DNA from: Candidatus Thiodiazotropha sp. CDECU1
GTDB taxonomy: Bacteria > Pseudomonadota > Gammaproteobacteria > Chromatiales > Chromatiaceae
Assembly (NCBI RefSeq): GCF_963455295.1
Contig: NZ_OY734020.1
Location: forward strand, 1,550,001-1,614,000
Direction: 5' to 3'
Length of the DNA stretch: 64,000 nucleotides
The position numbers were made by a program, and so were the translations under genes. Shown here one piece after another: positions 51,274 to 60,895 of this stretch. The notes beneath the pieces were generated by a model. It saw nothing but the letters and a program-made list of their open reading frames with translations. It was not told the origin of the DNA and did not search any database. Position 1 is the stretch's first letter. Every line of letters begins with the position of its first letter.

Positions 51274-52001
51274 TTAAGTATGTGCTGTAGTGGGTTTGCA
51301 GTTCATGGGGCTTGACTCGAGATACTCATCATTACTCCATATACCCTCCAAACGTTCCTCAGTGTCACTATAAATAAAAACACCTTTGCCGTTTTTCATC
51401 CCGTTGGAAAATTGTCCTTCGTACCTGTCGCCGTTTTCATACTCATAAATGCCGTATCCTTGCCAAAAACCTGCTTTGTATTCCCCAACGTATTTGTCGC
51501 CGTTTGGTAAAAGTGTCATACCATTTCCTTCGAGTATGCCTGCTTTGAACTCTGCGATCACTTTGGTGCCGTCTCTGTAGATACAAGTAGCCTTTCCATG
51601 CTGGATGCCGTTTTTATATGCACCAACCACTTATCTCCATGGATATTTATAAATGTCCCATTCCCATGAAATTGATCGTTCTTGAACTCTCCCTCGTAAG
51701 TACCAATCGTTGGGTTTATGTGAATTCCATTACCGGTTAGAGATCCTTTATAATAAGTGCCTTCACTACTCCATCCGGTAGTGTGTACATATTTACCCTG
51801 TCCATGAAGTAAACCATCAATAAATTCACCTTCATAGTAGGTTCCATCACTCCAAACGAGCTTTCCCTGTCCATTAAATAGCTCGTCTTTACATTCACCT
51901 GTATAGATTGAGGAGTCAGGCAGCTTAGCTTCGCATTGTTCAGCATTTACCTCAGTAGTGAACAAAGCTATGAAAATAAGTGCATATTTACTATTTCTCA
52001 T
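51274..52001 (-). pseudogene. MORN-repeat protein split by a frameshift
   Basis: Two overlapping frames together encode one secreted MORN-repeat protein. From 52001: signal peptide, then YTGECKDELFNGQGKL, YYEGEFIDGLLHGQGKY, TYEGEFKNDQFHGNG. From about 51630: AYKNGIQHGKATCIY, YVGEYKAGFWQGYG, RYEGQFSNGMKNGKG. The change of frame falls near 51,610-51,640 after INIHGDKW. MORN repeats bind lipids or mediate protein contacts. It may be a sequencing error, a real pseudogene, or a slippage site. Confidence 0.65.
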
Positions 52002-52129
52002 TAATTCTCCCTAGTGACCAAATACCACTTTAATATCAGGAACAAGCACAAGCTTGTGGTCATTCCATCAGACCTACAGCGACTACGACTGAAAATTACT
52101 ACAGTCAGTTTGATAATCTTGTTGTAAAT

Positions 52130-52762
52130 CTATTTTTGTACGTCAAATCCGTTCAAGAGTGAATATATTTTGTCTTTGTACTTCGGTACGAGATTTGTAC
52201 CTGTATAGGTTAAATACTGCGTAGACCCGGAGTTGTTTGAGTGGTAATACCCAATGTAGGTAAAATCGATACTCTGTATCGTTCCACGCATGATCATATG
52301 TATCACTTTGATACCATTCACAATACGATACTCCTTCTTGACTACTCTCATATCCGCAGCAACGTTCCTTGCATTTTCAAACGCCAACTTAACAAGCTCC
52401 TCGGGCTTTACCTCCAATCCTTCGGATATGACCATACCGTACAGGTCCGTATCAGGTGCTTTGAGGGAATATTCACTGGTTTCACTGCTATCATCGCGTT
52501 TAAAACTCCACTCTTTCGGATCTATCCAAAAGGAGGCGCCGGTGATCTTGCTTTTGAGGTTGAATGAACTCTTTTCCCCTTTTATAAAGTGGGTCTTATT
52601 AGTTTCAATGGTTTCATTTACGACTGTATTCGTATCTTTATAGTGCCACGACCCATCCTCTTTCAAAATAACGGTGTCGCCATTTTCAGTGATCGCTGTG
52701 ATCGCCCCATAAGAGAGTGAAGAAGCCGCAAGTAGAAGGATTAAGTAAAATATCTTATTCAT
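52130..52762 (-). CDS. secreted protein of unknown function
   Basis: A 210-residue exported protein. The mature N terminus has the ENGDTVILKEDGSWHY block typical of a small DUF (DUF3157-like) domain that follows signal peptides in proteobacteria. The rest (SFNLKSKITGASFWIDPKEWSF, RIVNGIKVIHMIMRGT) is beta-rich. ATG 52762 gives a normal signal peptide (KIFYLILLLAASSLSYG). Confidence 0.6.
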   Translation of the reverse strand: MNKIFYLILLLAASSLSYGAITAITENGDTVILKEDGSWHYKDTNTVVNETIETNKTHFIKGEKSSFNLKSKITGASFWIDPKEWSFKRDDSSETSEYSLKAPDTDLYGMVISEGLEVKPEELVKLAFENARNVAADMRVVKKEYRIVNGIKVIHMIMRGTIQSIDFTYIGYYHSNNSGSTQYLTYTGTNLVPKYKDKIYSLLNGFDVQK

Positions 52763-52852
52763 TGGTAACACGTTTCCTGTTGATGATGCTTTGTAACTTC
52801 AATCTTAGCGGCGTATATCATTGGAGGCCTGCTGGAGTTATTTGTTAACTTT

Positions 52853-53443
52853 TTATTGACCTGTCGTATTGTTAATTACCCAAAATCCTATAGGCCATAG
52901 TACAAGTAGAGTGTATGTAATAATGTTTGCATTGCGCACCACCACCTTTACGGTCTGTGCTGGATGATCGTGCAGAATCTTCTTTGTCACCAAATATTCT
53001 GACCACCAAGAGACAAAAAAGAACGGCACCAAAAGTACCAATCCAGCCACAGGTATCATCCAATACAGCTCGGATTCATAGGGAATCAGCCAAGCAGCCT
53101 GAAAAGTAACAGACAACACCTTGCCTAGCATCGTATCCAGACCGAAGGCGCCACCGCCGCCTGCAACCATTTGGACTAGAACCAATAACAACCAAGTCAA
53201 TGGCACGCCTGCTAAGGTTGATACGAGATTGGAAATAGTGGTGGTCTTTACAGCACTGGCAGTTTTTAGCCCCAGTTTCCTGCTCAGGTACATTGCCTCG
53301 ATGAGGATTATTGGAATGATTGATAATCCTAATGCTGGCATAACGAGAAAAATCATGGGTACGCCGGCATTTGCTGAAGCTATGTTGGGTATGCACAAGA
53401 GTATGCAGAGCGCTGATAGTGATTTCCCTCTCAATATATTCAT
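52853..53443 (-). CDS. multi-pass membrane protein, unknown
   Basis: A 196-residue protein with about five transmembrane segments (e.g. PMIFLVMPALGLSIIPIILIE in part, TLAGVPLTWLLLVLVQMVAG, LYWMIPVAGLVLLVPFFFV, ITYTLLVLWPIGFWVI). ATG 53443 is 5 bp after the upstream stop; a GTG at 53461 would overlap it. No family recognised. Confidence 0.55.
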   Translation of the reverse strand: MNILRGKSLSALCILLCIPNIASANAGVPMIFLVMPALGLSIIPIILIEAMYLSRKLGLKTASAVKTTTISNLVSTLAGVPLTWLLLVLVQMVAGGGGAFGLDTMLGKVLSVTFQAAWLIPYESELYWMIPVAGLVLLVPFFFVSWWSEYLVTKKILHDHPAQTVKVVVRNANIITYTLLVLWPIGFWVINNTTGQ

Positions 53444-53447
53444 GGAA

Positions 53448-53870
53448 CTATGTTTGTTCACTTAACGAATTGTTGTGCGTTGTAAACTTCGATGAAACGG
53501 ACGAAAAATAGGCCATAAATATTATAGCGCCATCACATAGTCCAATAATATTACCCAAAATACTGTCTATGGTAGTGGACACCGAGAGCCCTGCTAATGA
53601 TGATAATAAAATGGAGGCTATAGTTAATACGATAAATAGGGTTCTCGCCCAATTCAAATATATGAGCATTCCAATAGCTGAGACTATATAAAAAATAAGA
53701 AACAGATATGAAACATAGAAAAGATAGTAGTAGTTCCCTCCAAAACCTACCCATTCAAGAGCTGTTAAGCTGTCTTGATCAAAAATGACATCTGTGTTGT
53801 ATGGTTGGAAGAACCATAGCGTATAGGAAATAGTGGAAACCAAAATTAATGATTTGAATAACTTGTCCAT
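53448..53870 (-). CDS. small membrane protein, unknown
   Basis: A 140-residue protein with four predicted hydrophobic segments (LILVSTISYTLWFF, YYLFYVSYLFLIFYIVSAIGML, FIVLTIASILLSSLAGLSV, GLCDGAIIFMAYF). It is coupled to the downstream membrane gene. Very AT-rich compared with the nif genes, suggesting acquired DNA. Confidence 0.5.
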   Translation of the reverse strand: MDKLFKSLILVSTISYTLWFFQPYNTDVIFDQDSLTALEWVGFGGNYYYLFYVSYLFLIFYIVSAIGMLIYLNWARTLFIVLTIASILLSSLAGLSVSTTIDSILGNIIGLCDGAIIFMAYFSSVSSKFTTHNNSLSEQT

Positions 53871-54375
53871 ATCTAATTAACGCAGTGAAGGAGCGCAGTT
53901 TGCATCTGGCTGGCTTTGTTATGCATTTATTCTCTACTTCTTAGCTTTGTGTAATGATGTTTGCTGCAAAACAGTTCAATATTCCTGAGCAACAGCGTCG
54001 CTGAACGTTGCTATATGTCTCTTTTGTATTTTTCCGTGCAAACCAGTTTACCCCATAACCTCTTTGAAAAAGTGTAGCCTCACCTTTCGCAGATTTGAGG
54101 AAGTTGTGTGGCTCTACGTTCACGGAAAGCAATTGATCACGAACATGCCCTGGGTCCATTGCGGGTGGGTTTAAAGGATGACATAGGTGTTTCAAATTAT
54201 GCGCCCGCCATTTGGCTTCCACCACCAGCCCCGCCGACTTCCAAAAATAGCAAGAATTACGCCTTCAACGACTGATCTTGCTACCCTTGCGACAATGTCT
54301 TCCGTAATAATTATTTATCTCGATGATGTCTATATGCACAACAGCTTTATTAACGAGACCCATTGTCTCAATGGT
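53871..54375. other. gene-poor stretch before the IS element
   Basis: About 500 bp. A 94-codon minus-strand frame (53941-54225) has no ribosome site or resemblance I can support. The 3' part is immediately next to the left end of the IS. Confidence 0.4.
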
Positions 54376-55727
54376 ATGGACTCCTCCACCTTAAGCTGAA
54401 ATCTCGCTAAAGTGACAGGTCGACCAAAACCAACGGAGCCCATACCATGAAAAATATTACCACAATCACCATAGACCTCGCCAAAGACGTGTTCCAAGTT
54501 GCTGTTTTTAATAAGTATGGTAAGAAGTTGATCAATAAGGGCATGAATTCGAAGCGATTAGTACAACTGGTATTGCAACATCCAGAAGCTTGTATCTATA
54601 TGGAAGCCTGCGGATCAGCTCATTACTGGGGAAGACGTTTCACGCAATTAGGCTACAAGGCGCAGCTGATTCCACCCCATCTGGTTGCTAAATACCGTAG
54701 TGGCAACAAAAGTGACAAAAACGATGCCGTAGCCATTTACGAAGCATCCAAGAATCCCAATATCTACTTTGTTACCATACGTACCTTGGAGCAACAGGAT
54801 CTGGCAATTCAGCATAAACTACGCAGTGGCTATATCAAACAAAGGACACAGTTAGGTAACCGCATCAGAGGCTTTGCCATGGAATATGGGATTAACTTCT
54901 CCAAGGGTTTACATCGACTGCGCCAGCAGATTACTTCAGCTTTAGAAGATGCAGAAAACGAATTAACGACCGTCGCAAGGAGCGCTTTGTGGCATTTATA
55001 CAACCAGTTATTGGTCCTGGATAAAATCATTGAGGAGACGACCAGCACACTTGTCAATCACGCAAAGAAAATTGATGCCTGTTTACGACTCGAAAAGATA
55101 CCTGGTGTCGGTTGGCTGGTAGCAAGCATGCTCTATGCTCGCTTAGGTGATGGCAGTGCCTTCCGTCGAGGTCGAGATGCCAGTGCAAGTCTGGGCTTGG
55201 TTCCATCCCATTCCGGAAGTGGTGGAAAGAATAGGCTTGGAAAAATCACTAAGCGGGGTGACAAGTATCTTCGCTGTTTGCTGGTGCATGGCGCGCGGTC
55301 TACCCTGCATAGAGTACACGGCAAGAAGGATGGATTGAGTGCTTGGGTACGCCAACAACTTTCTACAAAACATGCAAATAATACGGCTGTGGCATTGGCC
55401 AATAAGATAGTCAGAATGGCCTGGTCTATTTTAATCAGCGGGGATGAATATAGGGCGCCTGTCGCGCAGTAGCACTTCATTCATCTCAAAAGACACAGTT
55501 GTAGGCCGAGTTTAGGTAATGTACTAACGGAAACTGACAAAATAGTCAGCCGGATAAAACCTGGGTATAACGACGGCTCTTGAAGCCACCGTCTCGATAA
55601 GGCATCTGGCAAACGGTGTATTGTACCGTTGAGGTCAGGGGTAGCTCCCCATAAACAAGACCGGATATACGTGAACCAAACTATTTCGTTTTTCCACAAA
55701 ACACATTGCCAAACAGGAGGAGTCCAT
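54376..55727 (+). mobile_element. IS110 family (IS1111-type) insertion sequence
   Basis: Subterminal 12-bp inverted repeats, ATGGACTCCTCC (54376-54387) and GGAGGAGTCCAT (55716-55727), bracket an IS110-family transposase. In the IS1111 subgroup the true ends lie a few bases outside such repeats. A second internal inverted repeat, GGTATGGACTCC / GGAGCCCATACC, links the left end to the transposase start. About 1.36 kb. No target duplication is expected for this family. Confidence 0.85.
54447..55472 (+). CDS. IS110 family transposase
   Basis: A 341-residue DEDD transposase. The RuvC-like N-terminal domain has [13 protein letters not shown] (first Asp), [10 protein letters not shown] (Glu) and [13 protein letters not shown] (Asp). 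The C-terminal Transposase_20 domain has [33 protein letters not shown] with the conserved Ser, and [15 protein letters not shown]. It appears intact, so the element could be active. Confidence 0.95.
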   Translation: MKNITTITIDLAKDVFQVAVFNKYGKKLINKGMNSKRLVQLVLQHPEACIYMEACGSAHYWGRRFTQLGYKAQLIPPHLVAKYRSGNKSDKNDAVAIYEASKNPNIYFVTIRTLEQQDLAIQHKLRSGYIKQRTQLGNRIRGFAMEYGINFSKGLHRLRQQITSALEDAENELTTVARSALWHLYNQLLVLDKIIEETTSTLVNHAKKIDACLRLEKIPGVGWLVASMLYARLGDGSAFRRGRDASASLGLVPSHSGSGGKNRLGKITKRGDKYLRCLLVHGARSTLHRVHGKKDGLSAWVRQQLSTKHANNTAVALANKIVRMAWSILISGDEYRAPVAQ

Positions 55728-55756
55728 ATACGTTATACATTTTTAGAAACATGTTG

Positions 55757-56293
55757 TCATTTAACCGTGACGTCTTTTCCATAACCATGACTTCCTTGAA
55801 GCAGGCAATCGCTTTTCGTGAAGAAGCGCATCGCAAAATACTTACTTAGCCCACTTAAGGAGTCTGTAGCGAGTACACGAAATATTAGATATGCACCTTG
55901 TTTCTCATTCCAATCAGTTTCCAGGTCCTCTCTACAGACAAAACGCCACGCATACTTTGCATCTTCGTCCCTATCATCGAATTTATCGATCATGAACACT
56001 TCTTCTCTTTCAAGTTTTATTCCTCGGTTGCTGTAGATAAGGCCGCCAGGAATAGATTTAGGCTGCACCAAGTTGAGCCGGCATCGAATATTTATGATTG
56101 GTCTCCGAGTCTTATTGACCAGCTTTATTACGTAGTACTTTCCCGTTTCATTCTCACCGATAGAAATAAAGGGAGAGATTTCAATATTTGGACGAAGACG
56201 TGCAAAAAAGTAGAGCCAAATTGCTGACGCGACAAGACTAGATACTATTCCAAGTACAATTGCAGATGCGTAAATAGCTAGTTGATTTTCCAT
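55757..56293 (-). CDS. single-pass membrane protein, unknown
   Basis: A 178-residue protein with an N-terminal membrane anchor (IYASAIVLGIVSSLVASAIW) and a beta-rich cytoplasmic or periplasmic domain (YYVIKLVNKTRRPIINIRCRLN). It resembles small 'NERD/DUF' anchored proteins only in layout. It may be the 3'-most member of the same accessory island and is adjacent to the IS right end. Confidence 0.5.
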   Translation of the reverse strand: MENQLAIYASAIVLGIVSSLVASAIWLYFFARLRPNIEISPFISIGENETGKYYVIKLVNKTRRPIINIRCRLNLVQPKSIPGGLIYSNRGIKLEREEVFMIDKFDDRDEDAKYAWRFVCREDLETDWNEKQGAYLIFRVLATDSLSGLSKYFAMRFFTKSDCLLQGSHGYGKDVTVK

Positions 56294-56319
56294 TGTGTGT
56301 TTCTAATAGTGGATTATGT

Positions 56320-56369
56320 GGACGTCACAAATAATGACTTATGCCGACGGCACAAATATTGTGTTATGC
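56320..56369. repeat. two 25-bp direct repeats (imperfect)
   Basis: Units 56320-56344 and 56345-56369 share 20 of 25 bases, each of the form NGACGNCACAAATANTGNNTTATGC. A partial third unit precedes them (56311-56319). They lie upstream of the 55757 gene, 27 bp from its start. Confidence 0.55.
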
Positions 56370-56606
56370 AGCGCAGATGCGGTGAGGCTGAATCCATTTC
56401 TATGTACATCCCTATCTCCGAAAGTTGCGGTTCCTGAATATCAATCCATAGCGTATTTGATCACCATAATATATAGACATCAGGAATTAACACCAACTAC
56501 CTGGAATCCCTAAGCCTTTTCCACTATTTGAGTAAAAGCCGCTCTTCAGCCTGTTTTACCCATTCACTGAAGCAGTCACCCATGCATTTCGAGCTCAAAC
56601 GACGAT

Positions 56607-56622
56607 TGTCGCATATCCGACA
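56607..56622 (+). promoter_or_regulatory. NifA enhancer upstream of nifV
   Basis: TGTCGCATATCCGACA fits TGT-N10-ACA exactly, ~73 bp upstream of the sigma-54 promoter. Confidence 0.75.
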
Positions 56623-56694
56623 ATTTCCCCGGAGACGACATTCATTCGATCCACATGAGGATCATAACTCCTTAATTAATAGAATAAAAAGCTC

Positions 56695-56711
56695 ATGGCA
56701 CAGGGATTGCT
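56695..56711 (+). promoter_or_regulatory. sigma-54 promoter of nifV-cysE-nifWZM-clpX
   Basis: ATGGCACAGGGATTGCT, GG at 56697-56698 and GC at 56709-56710, 10-bp spacing, 27 bp upstream of the nifV ATG. Confidence 0.92.
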
Positions 56712-56737
56712 ATTACCCTTGTAACAAGGAGACAGCA

Positions 56738-57892
56738 ATGCCCGAGACAGTAACCAAGGCCACAATCAACGACACCACCCTGAGGGATGGCGAGCAGTCC
56801 GCCGGGGTCTCTTTCACCCTGCAGGAGAAGCTGGCCATTGCCCGCTCCCTGGATGAGTTGGGGGTGCCGGAGTTGGAGGTCGGCATTCCGGCCATGGGCG
56901 AGGAGGAGCGGGAGGCCATTCGGGCTGTCGCTGCGAACGTAGATAACGCCCGCCTGATGGTCTGGTGCCGCATGCATAGCCAGGATATCGGTCACTGCTG
57001 TGATCTGGGGGTGCAGATGGTGGATCTGTCAATGCCTGTGTCCGATCAACAGATAGGTAAAAAGTTGGGGCGCTCACGGCAGTGGGTGCTTGAGCAGATC
57101 GCGCCTTGTATTGACGAGGCACTCGATCTCGGTCTGGAGGTGTGCGTGGGCGGTGAGGATGCCTCCCGGGCCGATCCGGAGTTTCTCTGGCAGGTGGTCG
57201 AGGCGGCGGAGAAGGCAGGTGCGCGGCGTTTTCGCTTCGCGGATACGGTGGGCATCATGGAGCCGTTTCAGGTCTACGATACCATCCGCGATCTGCGGGC
57301 CATCACCGATATCGAGATCGAGATGCATGCCCATGATGACCTCGGTCTCGCCACCGCCAATACCCTGGCCGCGATCCGTGGCGGCGCCACTCACGCCAAC
57401 ACCACGGTGCACGGGCTCGGGGAGCGGGCCGGGAATGCGCCCCTGGAGGAGGTGGTGATGGGACTGCGCCGTTTTCACGCCCAGGGCGGTGACATCGATA
57501 TGACCCGTTATTCCAGGCTTTCTCAACTGGTGGAGCGCGCCTCCGGCCGCAGTGTCGGCTGGCAGAAGAGCCTGGTGGGCGCCGGGGTCTTTACCCACGA
57601 GGCGGGGATCCATGTGGACGGGCTGATGAAGGACCGTCTCAACTACCAGGGTGTGGATCCGGCGGACCTGGGTCGCGATCATGAATTCGTCCTGGGCAAG
57701 CACTCCGGCAGTCATGCGGTGATCCAGGCCTACGCCGACATGGGCATGGCCCTGAGCCGGGAGCAGGCCGAACTCCTGTTGCGGCGGGTCCGGCAACATG
57801 CCGTACAGACCAAACAGTCGCCGGCGGTAGGGGATCTGCGCCGCTTCTACCTGGAAATCTACACCGAGTCGTCGGAGTGGATGCGTCAATGA
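56738..57892 (+). CDS. nifV: NifV, homocitrate synthase
   Basis: NifV condenses acetyl-CoA and 2-oxoglutarate to homocitrate, the organic ligand of FeMo-co. The 384-residue protein begins [18 protein letters not shown] (substrate and metal Asp/Arg), has the metal His pair in [14 protein letters not shown], and [22 protein letters not shown] 56738 with AAGGAGA is the only start downstream of the promoter. It overlaps cysE by 4 bp. Confidence 0.97.
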   Translation: MPETVTKATINDTTLRDGEQSAGVSFTLQEKLAIARSLDELGVPELEVGIPAMGEEEREAIRAVAANVDNARLMVWCRMHSQDIGHCCDLGVQMVDLSMPVSDQQIGKKLGRSRQWVLEQIAPCIDEALDLGLEVCVGGEDASRADPEFLWQVVEAAEKAGARRFRFADTVGIMEPFQVYDTIRDLRAITDIEIEMHAHDDLGLATANTLAAIRGGATHANTTVHGLGERAGNAPLEEVVMGLRRFHAQGGDIDMTRYSRLSQLVERASGRSVGWQKSLVGAGVFTHEAGIHVDGLMKDRLNYQGVDPADLGRDHEFVLGKHSGSHAVIQAYADMGMALSREQAELLLRRVRQHAVQTKQSPAVGDLRRFYLEIYTESSEWMRQ

Positions 57893-58683
57893 TCAACAGT
57901 GAAGCCATCGCCGAGGTGGAAAGATCCGCCAAGCCACTCTCTCTCTGGCAACAGGTAGGCGAGGATATCCGCTGTGTCTTCGAGCGCGATCCGGCGGCCC
58001 GCACCCGCTTCGAGATCATGACTACCTATCCCGGGGTCCACGCCATCCTGCTCTATCGCATGGGCAACAGGCTGTGGCGCCGGGGCTGGCGCTATCTGCC
58101 GCGCCTGATCTCCTATATCGGCCGCATCTGGACCAGTATCGACATCCATCCGGGGGCCACTATCGGCCGCCGCTTCTTCATCGATCACGGTGCCGGGGTG
58201 GTGATCGGCGAGACCGCCGAGGTGGGTGAGGATGTGACCCTCTATCACGGGGTCACCCTCGGCGGTGTCTCCTGGAACAAGGGCAAGCGCCATCCGACCC
58301 TGGGTGACCGGGTGGTGGTGGGCGCCGGGGCCAAGATCCTCGGCCCCATCGAGATCGGCGAACAGGCCCGGGTGGGCGCCAACTCGGTGGTGATCACCCC
58401 TGTGCCTGCGGGCAAGACAGTGGTCGGGATCCCGGGCAAGGTGGTGAAGTCGAGCAGCAGTATGACCGACGGTATCCACGAGATCGACCTCAACCACCAC
58501 CTGATACCCGATCCTGTGGCCGACGCCATCGGTTGCCTGCTGGAGCGCATTCGCCTGCTGGAGCAGGAGGTGGGGGTGCATGGCTGTATCCCCGGAGGCG
58601 AGGCCGCGGATGACGAATGTAACCGCTGCGATGCCAAGCTGGTCTGTGAGCCACCCCATCCAGAGACAAGGGAGGTTGACTGA
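57889..58683 (+). CDS. cysE: serine O-acetyltransferase, nif-linked CysE
   Basis: CysE makes O-acetylserine for cysteine synthesis, which would feed NifS. The 264-residue protein has the SAT left-handed beta-helix ([44 protein letters not shown]) and catalytic Asp/His pairs. Its N-terminal helical part is short, like the Azotobacter CysE1. The C-terminal tail adds a Cys-rich bit ([12 protein letters not shown]). It is coupled to nifV by ATGA. Confidence 0.95.
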   Translation: MINSEAIAEVERSAKPLSLWQQVGEDIRCVFERDPAARTRFEIMTTYPGVHAILLYRMGNRLWRRGWRYLPRLISYIGRIWTSIDIHPGATIGRRFFIDHGAGVVIGETAEVGEDVTLYHGVTLGGVSWNKGKRHPTLGDRVVVGAGAKILGPIEIGEQARVGANSVVITPVPAGKTVVGIPGKVVKSSSSMTDGIHEIDLNHHLIPDPVADAIGCLLERIRLLEQEVGVHGCIPGGEAADDECNRCDAKLVCEPPHPETREVD

Positions 58684-58685
58684 TC

Positions 58686-59210
58686 ATGAGTATCGACCTA
58701 TTGGAGTTCGACAGCGAGGAGCTCTACTTCGATGAGCCGATCGATGCAGATGCCAAGGCGTGTCTCGATCGGGCCGCTCAGGAGTACGGCACCGAAGGGG
58801 CGGAAGCAACCCTGCTGCGGGCCTACTTCCTGGAACCCGAACACCCGATGGTGCTGGTGGCCCTGTATCGCTTCTACTACTACCAACATCGACTCAAGGA
58901 GTCGCTGCTGGTGGCGGAGCGGGTGCTGAAGGTGATCGGCAAACGCCTGGAGTTCCCGGAGGATTGGCGGGACCTGAGCGAGCCGGGTATCGGCAGCGGG
59001 GTGATGATCTCCATGACCATGATCCGCTTCTATATGCTGGCCCTGAAGGGCGCCGGCTATCTGGAACTACGCCTGGGGCGCTATCAACCCGCCCTGGAAC
59101 GCCTGGAGAAGGTGGCGGAACTCGATGCCAAGGACCGCCTGGGTACACAGGCTCTGCTAACAGTGGTTCGAAACGCCCTCAGCCAAGAGGGCGGTGTGAC
59201 AACCCATTAA
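58686..59210 (+). CDS. TPR-like nif-cluster protein
   Basis: A 174-residue, helix-rich protein with a TPR-type pattern (ATLLRAYFLEPEHPMVLVALYRFYYYQHRLKESL split, and LALKGAGYLELRLGRYQPALERLEKVAELDAKD split). It lies between cysE and nifW, where similar small TPR proteins occur in other gammaproteobacterial nif clusters. It starts two bases after the cysE stop. Probably a chaperone-like scaffold; function unproven. Confidence 0.8.
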   Translation: MSIDLLEFDSEELYFDEPIDADAKACLDRAAQEYGTEGAEATLLRAYFLEPEHPMVLVALYRFYYYQHRLKESLLVAERVLKVIGKRLEFPEDWRDLSEPGIGSGVMISMTMIRFYMLALKGAGYLELRLGRYQPALERLEKVAELDAKDRLGTQALLTVVRNALSQEGGVTTH

Positions 59211-59230
59211 TTGATGAACGGGAGACGACC

Positions 59231-59578
59231 ATGAGTGAGACTGAATTCGAGCTGGATATGGATGAGCTCAGCAGCGCCGAGGATTTTCTCGAGTACTTCG
59301 GTATCGATTACGATCCATCCGTAGTGCATGTGAATCGCCTGCATATCCTGCAACGCTTCCACGACTATCTGGATGGGGTGGAACAGATGCCCCAGAGCGA
59401 CAAGGAAAAGCACACCCTGTATGCCGGGATGCTCAGCAGTGCCTATTACGATTTCGTCGAATCGGACGCCCGGACCGAGAAGGTGTTCAAGGTCTTTCAC
59501 ATGCATGAGCCGGTGACCGTCACGGTGCCGTTACTCGATCTTACCCAGCAGGTGGCCCCCGTTGCGCCCAAAGTTTGA
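59231..59578 (+). CDS. nifW: NifW, nitrogenase-stabilising/protective protein
   Basis: A 115-residue NifW. The core LSSAEDFLEYFGIDYDPSVVHVNRLHILQRF (split) is diagnostic. NifW associates with MoFe protein and helps with its maturation or O2 protection. ATG 59231 follows GGGAGACG. Its 3' end overlaps nifZ by 17 bp. Confidence 0.95.
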   Translation: MSETEFELDMDELSSAEDFLEYFGIDYDPSVVHVNRLHILQRFHDYLDGVEQMPQSDKEKHTLYAGMLSSAYYDFVESDARTEKVFKVFHMHEPVTVTVPLLDLTQQVAPVAPKV

Positions 59579-60020
59579 ATATGGTGCACAGGTGCGGGTG
59601 GTGCGCAATCTGCGCAACGATGGCACCTATCCCGGCGAACCCACCGGCCGGCTGCTGGTGAGACGGGGCAGTGTGGGCTATGTGCGCGACGTGGGCACCT
59701 TTCTCCAGGACCAGCTGATCTATTCAGTGGATTTCCTGGATGACAACCGACGGGTCGGCTGCCGGGAACAGGAGCTGCAACTGGCCACCGATCCCTGGAT
59801 TCCAACCCGTTTCGAGTTCAGGGAGAAGGTGACACCGACCATGCCTTTGGGCATCCAGGGCGAGGTCATTGCCAATCCAGGTGATCCGGGTGAGATCGAA
59901 AAGGTGTTGCAGCACCATCCGGGCGGCCCCGCCTACCATGTACGCTTCAGTGGGCGGACCCTGCAGGTGCCGGAAACGGCCTTGGCGTTTTTAAGCCCAG
60001 ACACGATGGAGGTTCCATGA
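59562..60020 (+). CDS. nifZ: NifZ, P-cluster maturation protein
   Basis: NifZ is needed for the second P-cluster of MoFe protein. The 152-residue product begins RPKFEYGAQVRVVRNLRNDGTYPGEPTG (split), the family N terminus, and has a second repeat of the NifZ motif near residue 85 (IQGEVIANPGDPGEIEK). The start is TTG 59562 inside nifW. It is joined to nifM by ATGA. A shorter NifZ-domain paralogue lies at 41199. Confidence 0.95.
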   Translation: MRPKFEYGAQVRVVRNLRNDGTYPGEPTGRLLVRRGSVGYVRDVGTFLQDQLIYSVDFLDDNRRVGCREQELQLATDPWIPTRFEFREKVTPTMPLGIQGEVIANPGDPGEIEKVLQHHPGGPAYHVRFSGRTLQVPETALAFLSPDTMEVP

Positions 60021-60886
60021 CCTTGGCTGAGCAGCAACCGGAAACCCTGCCTGAGTTCAACTACCATATGTTGCGCAACGCGCTCAATGACTATCAGAAA
60101 AATCTGAGTCAGCTTGAGCCGATGCAGTACCAGGAGATCTATCGCAAGGCGAGCAAGAGTTACGAACTCGAGTCCTTGGTAATCGCATCTCCCGAGGCGG
60201 AGGGTGTGGTCGTCTCCCAGGAACAGCTCGACAGGGAGGTGGATGAGGTGGCTGCACGCTATGGCAACCGTGATGAATTCATCGAAGATCTGGAGGGAAA
60301 TGGCCTGGATGAAAGCAGTTTGCGTAAGGCGCTCTATCGGGAGCTTGTGTTCGATGGGGTGATGCAACGTGTCGCCGCCAACAGTGCCGACGTGAGCGAC
60401 CTGGATATCCATCTCTTCTATGAGATGCATCATGACCGATTCTCGACACCGGAAACCCGCCAGGCAAGGCATATCCTGGTGACCATCAATCCGCAGTATG
60501 CGGAGAATACACCGGCAGCCGCATGCCAGCATATACAGCAGTTGCTGGAGAAGCTGGCGGGAAGGGGCAATCGCTTCGAGCAGTTCGCCAAACGCTATTC
60601 CGAATGTCCGACTGCCATGGAGGGGGGCAAGTTGGGGGATGTGAAGCGGGGTCAACTCTACCAGGAGCTGGATGGGGTACTCTTCAATATGCAGGAAGGC
60701 GAAATCAGCGACATCGTGGAAACTGAGCTGGGACTGCATATCCTCTACTGTGAAAAGATTAAGCCGGCCAAACGCCTGCCTCTGTCAAAGGCCTATCCAC
60801 GCATACGCCAGCATCTGCAGGAACGGCATCAGCGCAATTGCCAGAAGGCCTGGCTGGCCAAGCTGCAAAAAGTTGCCCATACATAG
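60017..60886 (+). CDS. nifM: NifM, peptidyl-prolyl isomerase for NifH maturation
   Basis: A 289-residue parvulin-type PPIase required to fold active NifH. The N-terminal helical chaperone part is followed by the PpiC domain from RQARHILVTINPQYAENTP through GGKLGDVKRGQLYQELD and GEISDIVETELGLHILYCEKI. It is coupled to nifZ and is followed 9 bp later by clpX. Confidence 0.96.
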   Translation: MTLAEQQPETLPEFNYHMLRNALNDYQKNLSQLEPMQYQEIYRKASKSYELESLVIASPEAEGVVVSQEQLDREVDEVAARYGNRDEFIEDLEGNGLDESSLRKALYRELVFDGVMQRVAANSADVSDLDIHLFYEMHHDRFSTPETRQARHILVTINPQYAENTPAAACQHIQQLLEKLAGRGNRFEQFAKRYSECPTAMEGGKLGDVKRGQLYQELDGVLFNMQEGEISDIVETELGLHILYCEKIKPAKRLPLSKAYPRIRQHLQERHQRNCQKAWLAKLQKVAHT

Positions 60887-60895
60887 GAGGGTGCG

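Noticed and set aside
53941-54225. 94-codon minus-strand frame
   Set aside because: No ribosome site, no motif, and an ordinary composition for non-coding AT-rich DNA.
49311-56293. Integron cassette array
   Set aside because: Small genes, one orientation and an IS1111-type element suggested it, and GTTATGC or GTTAAGC-like motifs occur near 50,766 and 53,927. I could not pair R'' and R' core sites around successive genes, and no integrase is visible.
56316-56513. 65-codon plus-strand frame upstream of nifV
   Set aside because: It spans the 25-bp repeats, lacks a ribosome site and resembles nothing.
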